Shown here: positions 35,159 to 43,981 of the stretch, in pieces
Position numbering within the stretch: the stretch's first letter is position 1
Layout: each line of letters begins with the position of its first letter
From: Phycisphaerae bacterium
Lineage (GTDB): Bacteria; Planctomycetota; Phycisphaerae; UBA1845; PWPN01
Length of the DNA stretch: 64,000 nucleotides
Assembly (NCBI GenBank): GCA_030372985.1
Contig: JAUCQB010000055.1
Location: 1 to 64,000 of the forward strand
Direction: 5' to 3'
Position numbers and translations under genes: made by a program
The notes under the pieces: generated by a model
The model's database searches: none
Told to the model about the DNA's origin: nothing
Seen by the model: only the letters and a program-made list of their open reading frames with translations

Positions 35159-38100
35159 ATGTACTGCTCTCATTTCGGGCTCCACCGCCCGCCGTTCAAC
35201 AACACTCCCGATCCGACGTTCTACTTCAGCACGCCGGAACACGAGGAGGCCCTGGCCACCCTTCAGTACGCCACCGAGCATCGCAAGGGATTCGTCCTGA
35301 TCACCGGCGAAGTCGGATCGGGCAAGACGCTCACCGGTCGGATGTTCCTGCGGCAGATCGAACAGCAGGTCGAGACCGCGGTCATCACCAATACCCACCT
35401 GTCCGGCCGACAACTCCTGGCGGCGGTTTGCTCCGAATTCGGCCTCAACCCGCCCCCGCAGGCCGGCAACCTCGAACTGAACCAGTTGCTTCAGGATTTT
35501 CTCCTCGAGCAGTTCGCCCGAAATCGCTATGTCATCGTGCTCATCGACGAGGCCCAGAATCTGCCCGACGAGGCTTTCGAAGAGATTCGGATGCTCGGCA
35601 ACCTTGAGGCGGACGACGCCAAGCTTCTGCAGGTCTGCATCCTGGGACAACCCGAGCTGAGAGGCCGTTTCTCGCAAGCCAAGATGCGACAATTGGATCA
35701 GAGGTTGTTCGGTCGTTTTCACCTCAAGGCCCTCTCCGGCCAGCAAACGCGTCAGTACATCGAGCACCGTCTTCGAGTCGCCGGATGCGCCGGGGCCATC
35801 CCCTTCACGGAGGAAGCGATGGACGCCATCTACCTGGCGTCCAAAGGGATTCCCCGATTGATCAATCAGATCAGTGACGCCGCGTTGCTTGCGTGCTATG
35901 CGGACGGGGGCGAGGCCGTGGACATCCGAACGATTGACGAAGTCTGCGAGCGGATCTGTGGTAAAGGCTTTGAATCCGCTGAGACGACGGAATGTCGGGC
36001 AAGCATGGAGACAACGAAGCCGTTGCCCGGCGAAGCGCACTGCGATACCGATGCTGCAACGACAGCCCTTGCTCAGCAAGAGGAGGCGGCTCTGGGCACA
36101 TTGTCCCGCTCGATCGAGGAATGTGTCGAAACGGTGATCGAAAGCCGGGAAGCGACCGTGGGCGAGACCGCCGCAAGCGATGCCGAGATTGCCGAACGGT
36201 GCCGGAAGGCAAGAGAAGAACTGGAACGTCTGGCCACAATCGATTTTTCGGCTGAGGCCCCTGATGAACCTGGTTCACCGGATCCGATGACTCCGCCGGA
36301 GCCGGCGGACCGCGCAGAACGGAAGCCCGCCGACGCCGCCCGCTCACCGAGAAATCGCGGACGTTTCGCCGGCTTCGTGGATGCGGTGAAACAAAAATGC
36401 TCCCGGATTGTGGAAGGCGACAAAGCCGGACAAACCGAGACACCCCGGCCATCGACGTCCGCCCTCGAAAACACCGCCGAGATGTCGCAAATGAACGGCG
36501 CAAACGCTCCGGAGCCGCAACGGGAGATTGACATGCTCAAGCGCCGGGTCGCGGAGGGTGAGCAGGCGATTGCGAACTTGAGCCGCCACCTTGCCGCGCA
36601 ATTCGGCGCCACACAGGAAGCATTGAAGTCTCTGGAAAAGAAGACGGCAAGCTCCGACGAGCTCAAACAGCTCAAGGCGCTCCACGAAGCCTCGGCATCG
36701 GACATGGAGCGGCAGCTGGCCGACAACGTCGCCTCACTCAAGCAGCTCAGCGACTCGATCGAGGAACGGGGCAGGACCGCCTGCGGCGAAACAGTGCCTG
36801 AGTTCCAAACACTGTCCAAGCGACTCATCGAACAGGCACAACAGCTCCACGAGCTCCGAAAACGCACTCTGGCCCAGAACGCGTCGGTCGCCCAGACCCT
36901 GTCGGAGATGAAAAGCCAACTGGTCGGTCGGGCCGAGCTCGAGGAGGTCCGTGCAGCGCAGGCTGAAACCGGCCGCAGGATCATGGAGCGGATCGATCGC
37001 AACCGAGACGACGTGCAGGAAATACTTGACAACCTTGAGGAACGCTACCTCGCGATGCGGAACCGGATCGAGGCGCTGGTCGTATCCAAAGCCGACGCGT
37101 CGCGCCTGGCGGACGTCCAGAGTCGGCACGAGGCGGACGTCGGGGAGCTTCTCAGCGCCCTGGAAAGACAGCGTCAAGAGCTGGACAACAAGCTCGAGCA
37201 GACGGTGACCGACTGGAAGCAGACGCAGAAGGCCCTGGATGATCTGGCCGCCCAGGCCACCGACAGGGGGGAACTGGACGAGATCCGGCAGCGACAGGCT
37301 TCCGATGCGGGCCGGATCCTCGAGATGCTCGCCGCTCACCGCCGCGACGTCGAGCACCTGGCGAGCGACCTCGACCGCCGGGCCGGCGATCTGCTCGCAC
37401 GACTCAACGCCCTGTCCAAGGACATTGCCACCGCCGAACAGCTTGAGGGCATTCGCACCGCCTACAGCGAACAGATCACCGACCTGACTGCCCGACTTGC
37501 CGCTTGTGAGGCGGGCTTCGAGAAAGCACGAGAACTCCACGAACGCGGCTTGCGAGCCGTGGCCGGCAAGACGCTCGATACGGCCCGGCGGGTATCGGTT
37601 CTCGAGGAGAAGGGCCGGCCCCGCAGAATCCGGCTCGAGCTGTCGCCGCGGGCGGGAATCGAGTTGGGTGACGTGGTCGCCGCCGCGCAGGAGCAACGCG
37701 ATTCACTGCGTAACGACGTCCAAGAAGCCAGGAAGACGGTCGTCGATCTCCGGGAGATGTCCTCTGCGATCCGCGAGGTGATGCAGGCGTGGCAGGCCAG
37801 CGTGGAAGCGAGCTGGGACAACGCCCAGGCGTTTCTCCAGGACTGGCAGACCAAGGCCACCGAGGCCAAAAGCGAGGCCGACCGGATGCTGGAAGGCTGG
37901 CGGAGCGGAACCGAAGAGATCCGCGAAGAGGCCGAACGATTGAAGGCATCGGCCAGGATGGCCGCCGAGGTCCTGCAGAAAATGCGCCAGTGCCACGCGG
38001 TCATCGAGGCCAGACTCAACTCCGAAGATTGGCATGCAGAGCTCTCCAGGGCGGAACACGTCGCCAATCGTCTCGAACAGGCCGTTGCCGCCGGCAAAAC

Positions 38101-38467
38101 CATCTGCCAGCAGATCGCCGGCAGAACCGAGCAGTCCAGGAAAGAGCTCGGCGCCTACCTGGCCGAATGCAAGAAACAGTTGGCGGAGCGGCTTGCAGAA
38201 TTCGCCGTCGAACAGAGTGAGATGGACCGGATCATCGAGGCCCGCCGACGGATGTTGGCCGGCATCGCCAGGAGTGCCGGAAGCCTGGTCGAGGTGATCG
38301 ATGCCGGACGGCAGTTCGATGAGAAACAGCGTCCCTCGACGCCGGGCAATCCTGCCGCCAAGCCGCCGGCCGTCGAATCCCGCACGCGGGAGGCGGACCC
38401 GGTCGCCGAGATCCGCTGGCCGAGGTTCCGCACCCATGAACCTCAGACTCAGGCTCAGGCCGGCTGA
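35159..38467 (+). CDS. ExeA-like AAA ATPase with a very long coiled-coil C-terminus (PEP-CTERM locus type)
   Basis: 1102 residues. Residues 1-270 form the ExeA/XrtA-associated ATPase: YCSHFGLHRPPFNNTPDPTFYF, Walker A GEVGSGKT (50-57), Walker B VIVLIDEAQN (D130/E131) and GIPRLINQISD. The remaining 830 residues, after an acidic/proline linker (260-440), are nearly all heptad-like charged sequence (LKRRVAEGEQAIANLSRHL... ELDEIRQRQASDAGRI...), predicted to be a long coiled coil. Family members normally stop near 300-350 residues. ATG 35159 follows AGGAGG. It probably works with the divergent Wza/Wzz genes. Confidence 0.85.
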   Translation: MYCSHFGLHRPPFNNTPDPTFYFSTPEHEEALATLQYATEHRKGFVLITGEVGSGKTLTGRMFLRQIEQQVETAVITNTHLSGRQLLAAVCSEFGLNPPPQAGNLELNQLLQDFLLEQFARNRYVIVLIDEAQNLPDEAFEEIRMLGNLEADDAKLLQVCILGQPELRGRFSQAKMRQLDQRLFGRFHLKALSGQQTRQYIEHRLRVAGCAGAIPFTEEAMDAIYLASKGIPRLINQISDAALLACYADGGEAVDIRTIDEVCERICGKGFESAETTECRASMETTKPLPGEAHCDTDAATTALAQQEEAALGTLSRSIEECVETVIESREATVGETAASDAEIAERCRKAREELERLATIDFSAEAPDEPGSPDPMTPPEPADRAERKPADAARSPRNRGRFAGFVDAVKQKCSRIVEGDKAGQTETPRPSTSALENTAEMSQMNGANAPEPQREIDMLKRRVAEGEQAIANLSRHLAAQFGATQEALKSLEKKTASSDELKQLKALHEASASDMERQLADNVASLKQLSDSIEERGRTACGETVPEFQTLSKRLIEQAQQLHELRKRTLAQNASVAQTLSEMKSQLVGRAELEEVRAAQAETGRRIMERIDRNRDDVQEILDNLEERYLAMRNRIEALVVSKADASRLADVQSRHEADVGELLSALERQRQELDNKLEQTVTDWKQTQKALDDLAAQATDRGELDEIRQRQASDAGRILEMLAAHRRDVEHLASDLDRRAGDLLARLNALSKDIATAEQLEGIRTAYSEQITDLTARLAACEAGFEKARELHERGLRAVAGKTLDTARRVSVLEEKGRPRRIRLELSPRAGIELGDVVAAAQEQRDSLRNDVQEARKTVVDLREMSSAIREVMQAWQASVEASWDNAQAFLQDWQTKATEAKSEADRMLEGWRSGTEEIREEAERLKASARMAAEVLQKMRQCHAVIEARLNSEDWHAELSRAEHVANRLEQAVAAGKTICQQIAGRTEQSRKELGAYLAECKKQLAERLAEFAVEQSEMDRIIEARRRMLAGIARSAGSLVEVIDAGRQFDEKQRPSTPGNPAAKPPAVESRTREADPVAEIRWPRFRTHEPQTQAQAG

Positions 38468-38562
38468 ACAAGCCCCTCCCGCGGATCTGCCGCGTTCAAG
38501 GCATGCCAGGAAGGTAGGGCAGGTCGAAGCGAAGCGCAGACCTGCCGCTTCTCAGGCCGCTT

Positions 38563-40161
38563 TCACCAGGATATCAATCCCGCCATCATCGCATGCACTT
38601 CCCGCCACGCGCGGCAATGATCCGGCAAGGCAGCAGGATGGAGCCAAAACCCGCGGCAATACTTGAATGCCTCGCAGGTCGCGCAGGGTAGATCCGGACG
38701 TCCCGTCGGCACAGCTTCGCCATACATCTGCCGAAGCGATCTGTGATCGCCCGAGGTGGCTCCACCGGTCAGATACATAAGTGCCGAGTAAAACGGCTCG
38801 ACGGGCACGCTCAGATCGGGATCGCGAAGAAAAAAATCGGCCAGCGATCGCAGATCGGCCGGCGACCATGCACGCGGATCGGCAAGCAGAACCGGCTTGC
38901 CGCAGGACGCCGCCGAACGAACACCTGCGACACCGTCGCCGGTACCTGGAACCACCACTGCGTATTCCGGCTGACCACGGATGGCTGATCGCTGACCGCT
39001 GAAAGCTGACCGCTTGTCCCGAGCGAAGTCGAGGGGCTTGTCCCGAGCGAAGCCGAGGGGCTGACCGCTCGCTTTGAACCCCAGCCAATCGAAGAACAGC
39101 CGGTAATCCTCACACAGCAGCGTCGGCTGATGGGCCTGCTCCGACTCGGTGTGCGACTCATACGGACAGCCGCCGTGGCAGAATCGCCAATACTCGCACT
39201 GGCCGCATCGGCCGCTCAGCAGCGCGTCTTCGCGATCGAGCAGAACCTGCCGCGAAGGATGGTCGAGACACTCTTGCAGTGACACCTCGCCGAGTCGCCC
39301 GAACCATATGCCGCCCGCGTCAACCGCTCGGCCGCAGTTGTACACCAGGCCGTCGGGATCGACGCCGAGATGGCCTTCCACACACCCTGCACGACCGGCC
39401 AGGTCACACGAACTCACCACCCCGCCCTCCCAGGCACGAACCAGGCCTCTCACAGGCGACAGAATCAGCCGACGGTGATCAGCCAGCCAGACGTCGGTGA
39501 TTTCAATCAGGAACCGCCCGTAATCGCCGGGCGACAGCAACAGGGCCTCGCAAGATGTCTCCTTCGCACGACCGACCCGCAGCAGCGGATTCACGCGCAG
39601 CGACAACATCGAGTTGTCTCGCAGGTTCCGGAAGAACCAGTAGAGATCCTTGGCCCGCGGCAGGCCGAGTCGGTGCAGCACGTACACGCAGCCGGCCTTC
39701 CAGCCGACCCGATCGAGCAGGTCCAGGCCGGCCAGCCATCTTCGCCGGTAGCCGTTGCCTTCGCCCAGTTGCCTCACGTCGTCAAAGGGATCCAGCGACG
39801 TCCCAAGCCCGTCACGGCCAGTCAGCGGTTCCAGAATCGAGATCCACTCTTCATCCAGCAGCGTGAGATTGGTCTGAATCCGGTGCGTGATCCCCGCCCG
39901 TCGAGGCAGCCCCTGAAAAATGGTCGCCAGTTCGCGAAAGAAGCCCTCGCCCAGCAGCAACGGCTCGCCGCCGTGCCAGAGGAACCGAACGCGATCGACA
40001 CGGCCGGAGGCGATCAACTCGTCAGCCTGCCGCAGCAGCAAAGCCGCCGTCTCGCCCGACAGCCTCCGACGCCCCCCCGGCTCGCTGCCGGCCGAGCAGT
40101 ACGCGCACCGCGCATTGCACGCGTCAGTCGTCTTGACAATGATCTCGATCCGTCTGGCCAT
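38563..40161 (-). CDS. Radical SAM/SPASM protein with an extra C-terminal cysteine cluster
   Basis: 532 residues. Radical SAM cluster CNARCAYC near residue 15; SPASM-type cysteines in SCDLAGRAGC and GRCGQCEYWRFCHGGCPYE. It resembles anaerobic sulfatase maturases and peptide-modifying enzymes, but no sulfatase or obvious precursor peptide is adjacent. After the SPASM domain comes an in-frame piece of the R3 dispersed repeat (DNA 38970-39070; peptide GFARDKPLDFARDK), then a further domain of about 130 residues with a second cluster (CATCEAFKYC...C). The ATG at 40161 has GAGGGGG upstream. Confidence 0.82.
   Translation of the reverse strand: MARRIEIIVKTTDACNARCAYCSAGSEPGGRRRLSGETAALLLRQADELIASGRVDRVRFLWHGGEPLLLGEGFFRELATIFQGLPRRAGITHRIQTNLTLLDEEWISILEPLTGRDGLGTSLDPFDDVRQLGEGNGYRRRWLAGLDLLDRVGWKAGCVYVLHRLGLPRAKDLYWFFRNLRDNSMLSLRVNPLLRVGRAKETSCEALLLSPGDYGRFLIEITDVWLADHRRLILSPVRGLVRAWEGGVVSSCDLAGRAGCVEGHLGVDPDGLVYNCGRAVDAGGIWFGRLGEVSLQECLDHPSRQVLLDREDALLSGRCGQCEYWRFCHGGCPYESHTESEQAHQPTLLCEDYRLFFDWLGFKASGQPLGFARDKPLDFARDKRSAFSGQRSAIRGQPEYAVVVPGTGDGVAGVRSAASCGKPVLLADPRAWSPADLRSLADFFLRDPDLSVPVEPFYSALMYLTGGATSGDHRSLRQMYGEAVPTGRPDLPCATCEAFKYCRGFWLHPAALPDHCRAWREVHAMMAGLISW
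38970..39070. repeat. R3 dispersed repeat inserted in frame in the radical SAM gene
   Basis: Contains GCTGATCGCTGACCGCTGA and two copies of CTTGTCCCGAGCGAAGYCGAGGGG. The same elements occur in intergenic DNA at 40171-40195 and 40255-40352. In the gene it keeps the reading frame. Confidence 0.75.
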
Positions 40162-40170
40162 GGCTGTCGG

Positions 40171-40352
40171 CCCCCTCGACTGCGCTCGGGGCAAGTCTGC
40201 AACCAGGGCTATTCTAACACAACTCGTTCATGGGCGAGTGAACCCGACCGTCAGAGAGGGGCTTGTCCCGAGCGCCGTCGAGGGGCTGACCGCTTGCCCC
40301 GAGCGAAATCGAGGGGCTGACCGCTGATCGCTGACCGCTGACCGCTTGCCCC
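40171..40352. repeat. R3 dispersed repeats flanking the radical SAM and mtnA genes
   Basis: Copies of CTTGYCCCGAGCGNNRTCGAGGGG (one inverted at 40171-40195, two direct around 40260-40313) and a GCTGACCGCTGATCGCTGACC run up to the mtnA stop codon. These are small palindrome-like intergenic repeats. Confidence 0.7.
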
Positions 40353-40353
40353 C

Positions 40354-41409
40354 TCATCGCCCGATGACTGTGCGGACTTGTTCGCGAGTAACCGGTTGGA
40401 TGAGGCCGCGTTCGGTGATGATGCCGTGAATCAGCTCGGCGGGCGTGACGTCGAAGGCGGGGTTGTAACAGTTGACGCCCTCGGGGGCGGTGAGCCCGCC
40501 GGGGCCACGGCGGATCTCATTCTCGTCGCGAATCTCGATCGGGATGGCCGAGCCGTCATCGATGGACAAATCGAAAGTCGAGCTCGGGGCCGCAATGTAG
40601 AACGGGATGCCGTGAGCCTTCGCCAGAACCGCGAGGGAGTAGGTACCGATCTTGTTGGCCGAGTCGCCGGTGGCGGCGATGCGATCGGCCCCAGTGATCA
40701 CCAGGTTGATCTTGCCCTGAGCCATCAGCAGACCGGCCATGTTGTCGCAGATCACGGTCACGTCCATGCCCGCCCGCGACAGTTCCCAGGCCGTCAGGCG
40801 AGAACCCTGCAACAACGGCCGCGTCTCGTCGGCGTACACGCGGAACCTGCGACCGAGTTCATGTGCCCGATACATCAGCGCCAGCGCGGTGCCGTACTCG
40901 GCGGTGGCCAACCCGCCGGCGTTGCAGTGCGTCAGGACGCCGGCCCCATCGGCGATCAGATGCTGTCCCGCATCACCGATCGCCCGGCACATAGCCGCAT
41001 CCTCGTCGCGGACCGCTCGGGCCTCGGCCAGCAATGATTCCTTGATGTCCGCGAGCGGCCGGCCCTGAAGCGTCTGCGCCCGGCGCTTCATCCGATCCAA
41101 AGCCCAGAACAGATTGACGGCCGTCGGACGACTGGAGGCCAGATAATCGCAGACTCTTTCGAGCCGGGCGTACAGATCTTCGTACGTCGTCGCGTCGCGG
41201 ATGCCCAGGACCGCGCCCATCGCCGCGGCGACGCCGATGGCCGGCGCCCCGCGGACTCGCAGCACCTTGATCGCCTCCCACAGCGTTTCGACGTCGTGGC
41301 AGGCGATGACCTTGAACTGCCCGGGAAGCAGCGTCTGATCGATCATCTCGATATGGCCGTCGAGACCGCCGATCCAATCCAGCGTTCTGTGAGGGGCGAG
41401 ATCAGGCAC
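40354..41409 (-). CDS. mtnA: S-methyl-5-thioribose-1-phosphate isomerase
   Basis: 351 residues. It converts methylthioribose-1-phosphate to methylthioribulose-1-phosphate in methionine salvage. Key blocks are RGAPAIGVAAAMG, THCNAGGLAT with the catalytic cysteine, TRPLLQGSRLTAWEL and GADRIAATGDSANKIGT with the catalytic aspartate. The start is a GTG at 41409 (AAGGA upstream) or a TTG at 41415; either way it overlaps the end of purE by a few bases. No other salvage gene is in the window. The homologous eIF-2B-like enzyme ribose-1,5-bisphosphate isomerase is less likely given the motifs. Confidence 0.92.
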   Translation of the reverse strand: MPDLAPHRTLDWIGGLDGHIEMIDQTLLPGQFKVIACHDVETLWEAIKVLRVRGAPAIGVAAAMGAVLGIRDATTYEDLYARLERVCDYLASSRPTAVNLFWALDRMKRRAQTLQGRPLADIKESLLAEARAVRDEDAAMCRAIGDAGQHLIADGAGVLTHCNAGGLATAEYGTALALMYRAHELGRRFRVYADETRPLLQGSRLTAWELSRAGMDVTVICDNMAGLLMAQGKINLVITGADRIAATGDSANKIGTYSLAVLAKAHGIPFYIAAPSSTFDLSIDDGSAIPIEIRDENEIRRGPGGLTAPEGVNCYNPAFDVTPAELIHGIITERGLIQPVTREQVRTVIGR

Positions 41410-41911
41410 CGGCAAGCTTGTCCTTGAGACTGCGACTTTTCTCCTCGACGGCCGCGGCTTGCTCGCGCCGCAGGTCGGTCAGGGCCTTCTTCAGGCGGGC
41501 GTCGCTCAACGCCAGAATCTGTGCGGCCAGCAGGGCGGCGTTCTTCGCTCCGGCCGAACCGATGGCGACCGTCGCAACCGGGATACCGGGCGGCATCTGA
41601 ACGATGCTCAGCAGGCTGTCCACGCCCTGCAACACCCCCGACGACAGCGGCACGCCGATCACCGGAAGCGTGGTGTGAGCGGCCACGACGCCCGGCAACG
41701 CCGCGGCCATACCGGCAGCAGCAATGAACACCCGCACGCCTCGCTGCTCGGCAGTGCTCACGAACTCGCTTACCCGGTCCGGTGTCCGGTGCGCGGAGAT
41801 CACCTCGACGACCACACCGATCCCCAGCGACCTGATCTGCTGGTAACAGGCCTCCATCACCGGCCAGTCCGAGTCGCTGCCCATCACGATTGCCACCGTC
41901 GCGTCACCCAT
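41402..41911 (-). CDS. purE: N5-carboxyaminoimidazole ribonucleotide mutase
   Basis: 169 residues, the normal length. It acts in de novo purine synthesis. Signature MGSDSDWPVM, ISAHRTPDR, AAGMAAALPGVVAAHTTLPVIGVPL and QMPPGIPVATVAIG are all present. Its stop overlaps the start of mtnA, so the pair is probably translated from one mRNA. The ATG at 41911 fits the family N-terminus; the frame is open 102 codons upstream without conservation. No purK is in the window. Confidence 0.95.
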   Translation of the reverse strand: MGDATVAIVMGSDSDWPVMEACYQQIRSLGIGVVVEVISAHRTPDRVSEFVSTAEQRGVRVFIAAAGMAAALPGVVAAHTTLPVIGVPLSSGVLQGVDSLLSIVQMPPGIPVATVAIGSAGAKNAALLAAQILALSDARLKKALTDLRREQAAAVEEKSRSLKDKLAGA

Positions 41912-42647
41912 CCTCGTTGGCTCCACAAGAGACAAACCAACCTTGCCGGCAAGACCGATGTCGACCGGTGATTGTAATCCCGGCGGCGACCCTGGGAAAT
42001 CGGCTGTCATGGGCCTTGGCCGACCCCCTTGCAGAGCGCGTGTTCGTTTCCGCCACGCGCGGGCAATCGTATTGCCGCCGTCGAGACGAAATCCCCCATC
42101 TTTTTTTCGCGGCAGGTTATCGGCCGCGATGCCGAAGACCGCCCCTAACGGTCGTTGGGGAGAACCGCCTCGAAGACCATATGTGGGGGGCTGTGAGTTT
42201 CCGGCTGCAAGTCCCATAAGCCAGAAGCCTAAGCAGTTGCAGTTTCAGGCGCTTACGCCGCTTGCCCATCGCAAAAACCGTGCTATCTTTACCGCGGTTG
42301 GCGAAGGATTCTGACTGCCCCTCGGTGCCCGGATCGACCCAATCCGAAGCACCGGCCCAAAGAGGCATGAATCTGCTCGCCACCTTCCCTCGCCGTGTCA
42401 TGGGGACACGATCCAATGTCCAATCGTCAACGGGAATGTGCACCTCTCTTGCGAACAGTTCGTTCGCATTGCGGTTCAAGGAACCGGAATAGGCATCGCG
42501 CCTCTGACCGGTCGACCGCCCGATGTCCAACCGAGTCTATCGAAGCTGATACGGCCGGGACGCGGGTCCCGAGCCAGAACCGGTTACGCGTGGAGTACAA
42601 CCGACCACATGACAACAACACGGGATGCAAGGGCAGGATGGCGCGTC
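41912..42647. other. Long structured intergenic region between purE and the sigma gene
   Basis: 736 bases with no convincing gene. Dense inverted repeats occur around 42080-42330, for example CCCC(T)AAC-GGTC-GTTGGGG at 42142-42160, CTGCAA...TTGCAG at 42205-42242 and CGCGGC...GCCGCG at 42109-42128. A structured RNA is possible, for example a 6S-like RNA, which lies beside purine genes in some bacteria. This is unproven. Confidence 0.25.
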
Positions 42648-43436
42648 ATGAAGCCAGGGACGGATCAAGCAGCAAAAACATGGGAAAAGTTCCTCACAAG
42701 CCGCAGCCGGGAACACCGCAATCTGCTCGTGGAACGGTATGCGCCTCTCGTGCGGATGCAGGCGGCACGGCTGTCGAGGAGGCTGCCCGCACACGTGGCC
42801 TATGAGGAACTGTGCAGCGCCGGGTACGACGGTCTCATCGAAGCGGTGGAAGCCTACGATCCGGGGAAGAAGGCCAGGTTCGAGACCTTCTGTCAGCAGC
42901 GGATCATCGGAGCCATCATAGACTGGTTGCGCACGCTCGACTCTCAGTCGCGGACCGTCCGGACATTCGAAAAACGGCGGTCCCAGGTGACCGAGATGTT
43001 GGAGAGCCGCCTTGGAAGAACGCCGACCCCGGAGGAAGTCGCCGAGGCGATGCGCATTTCCCAGGAGCGGTACGCCGAACTGACTCGCATCTCGCAACGA
43101 GGTCGCGAGGTCCAGTTCTCCACCCTCGACGGGCGCGCCGACACGGCCTCGAACCGGCAGGCCGCCGAACGAACCTGGGACGTCGGCGACCAGCGGCAGC
43201 GCGATCCATCGGACCGCCTCGCTCGGGCCACGCTCATCGACCTGATCACCAAGGGCTTGACCCATGACGAACGAGTGGTGCTGATTCTGTACTACTACGA
43301 GAACCTGACCATGGCGGAAATCGGCGCGGTGCTCGATCTGTCCGAGTCGCGGGTCAGCCAGATCCACAAGGTTGTGCTGGGGCGACTGCGAGAACGATAC
43401 AAGAGCCGGCTTGCGCAAGAACAACTCGTGACCTGA
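42648..43436 (+). CDS. FliA/WhiG-type sigma-70 factor
   Basis: 262 residues. Region 2 shows YEELCSAGYDGLIEAVEAYDPGKKARFETFCQQRIIGAIIDWLR, with the IIGAIID(E/W)LR signature of group 3 (flagellar/sporulation-type) sigma factors. Region 3 is RLGRTPTPEEVAEAM and region 4 ends in ENLTMAEIGAVLDLSESRVSQIHKVVLGRL. It could direct a pilus, motility or surface programme, but no flagellar genes are present here. The ATG at 42648 was chosen by family length and AGGGCAGGA upstream; the frame is open to 42438. Confidence 0.85.
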   Translation: MKPGTDQAAKTWEKFLTSRSREHRNLLVERYAPLVRMQAARLSRRLPAHVAYEELCSAGYDGLIEAVEAYDPGKKARFETFCQQRIIGAIIDWLRTLDSQSRTVRTFEKRRSQVTEMLESRLGRTPTPEEVAEAMRISQERYAELTRISQRGREVQFSTLDGRADTASNRQAAERTWDVGDQRQRDPSDRLARATLIDLITKGLTHDERVVLILYYYENLTMAEIGAVLDLSESRVSQIHKVVLGRLRERYKSRLAQEQLVT

Positions 43437-43981
43437 GAGCGCGACACGACGAGCGTTTCTGCGAACAGGAGTCTTTTTGAACCGGTCGGGGCTGAGGAGC
43501 CGTCGGGGCCATCTGGAGTGCGCCCTGTTTGCCTCCAGAAAAAAGCAGAGAGCATGATCGGTCCGATAAGAACTCGGAGCCGCTGCTCTCTGAGTTTCGC
43601 ACGCGCCGTCGGAGTTCGCCGGAGCAAATACTACGGCCTCACAAGCCCATCTGCTGCGGCGAACATGGCCGACGACACCGGCGAGTCGACCTTTCCCCCA
43701 GTCGTACTCTCTCTATTTTATCGGACACAGGGCTGTCATTCCAGTGTCCATCGCGACTTGGGTGTGTCTTTTCGATTCCGGCGGGCGATCCGACGATCTG
43801 CACGCTGCCAGATCGGTTTACTCCTTAAATGTTTACAAATAAACAAGTTAAGCACCCGCAAATGCCCCTTGCCGCCGCAGGCCTTGACGCCCCGTGCTGC
43901 GGTCCAGTAGGTTTGCGGCCCAATGCGGTGTGCTTGCCTCGTTTCTTGCCGTCTGGTGGATAGACAAAGGAGTCCCGAGGG
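43437..43981. other. Intergenic region upstream of GH130 with two inverted repeats
   Basis: No gene. Contains CAGAGAGCA-N29-TGCTCTCTG (43546-43592, with an inner ATCGGTCCGAT) and an A/T-rich TGTTTA-CAAA-TAAACA palindrome at 43830-43845, about 140 bases before the GH130 start. Confidence 0.4.

Noticed and set aside
42117..42530. Minus-strand frame with a basic stretch (MGKRRKRLKLQLLRLL)
   Set aside because: Most of the frame is unlike a protein and overlaps the dense inverted repeats; a structured RNA or leader is as likely.
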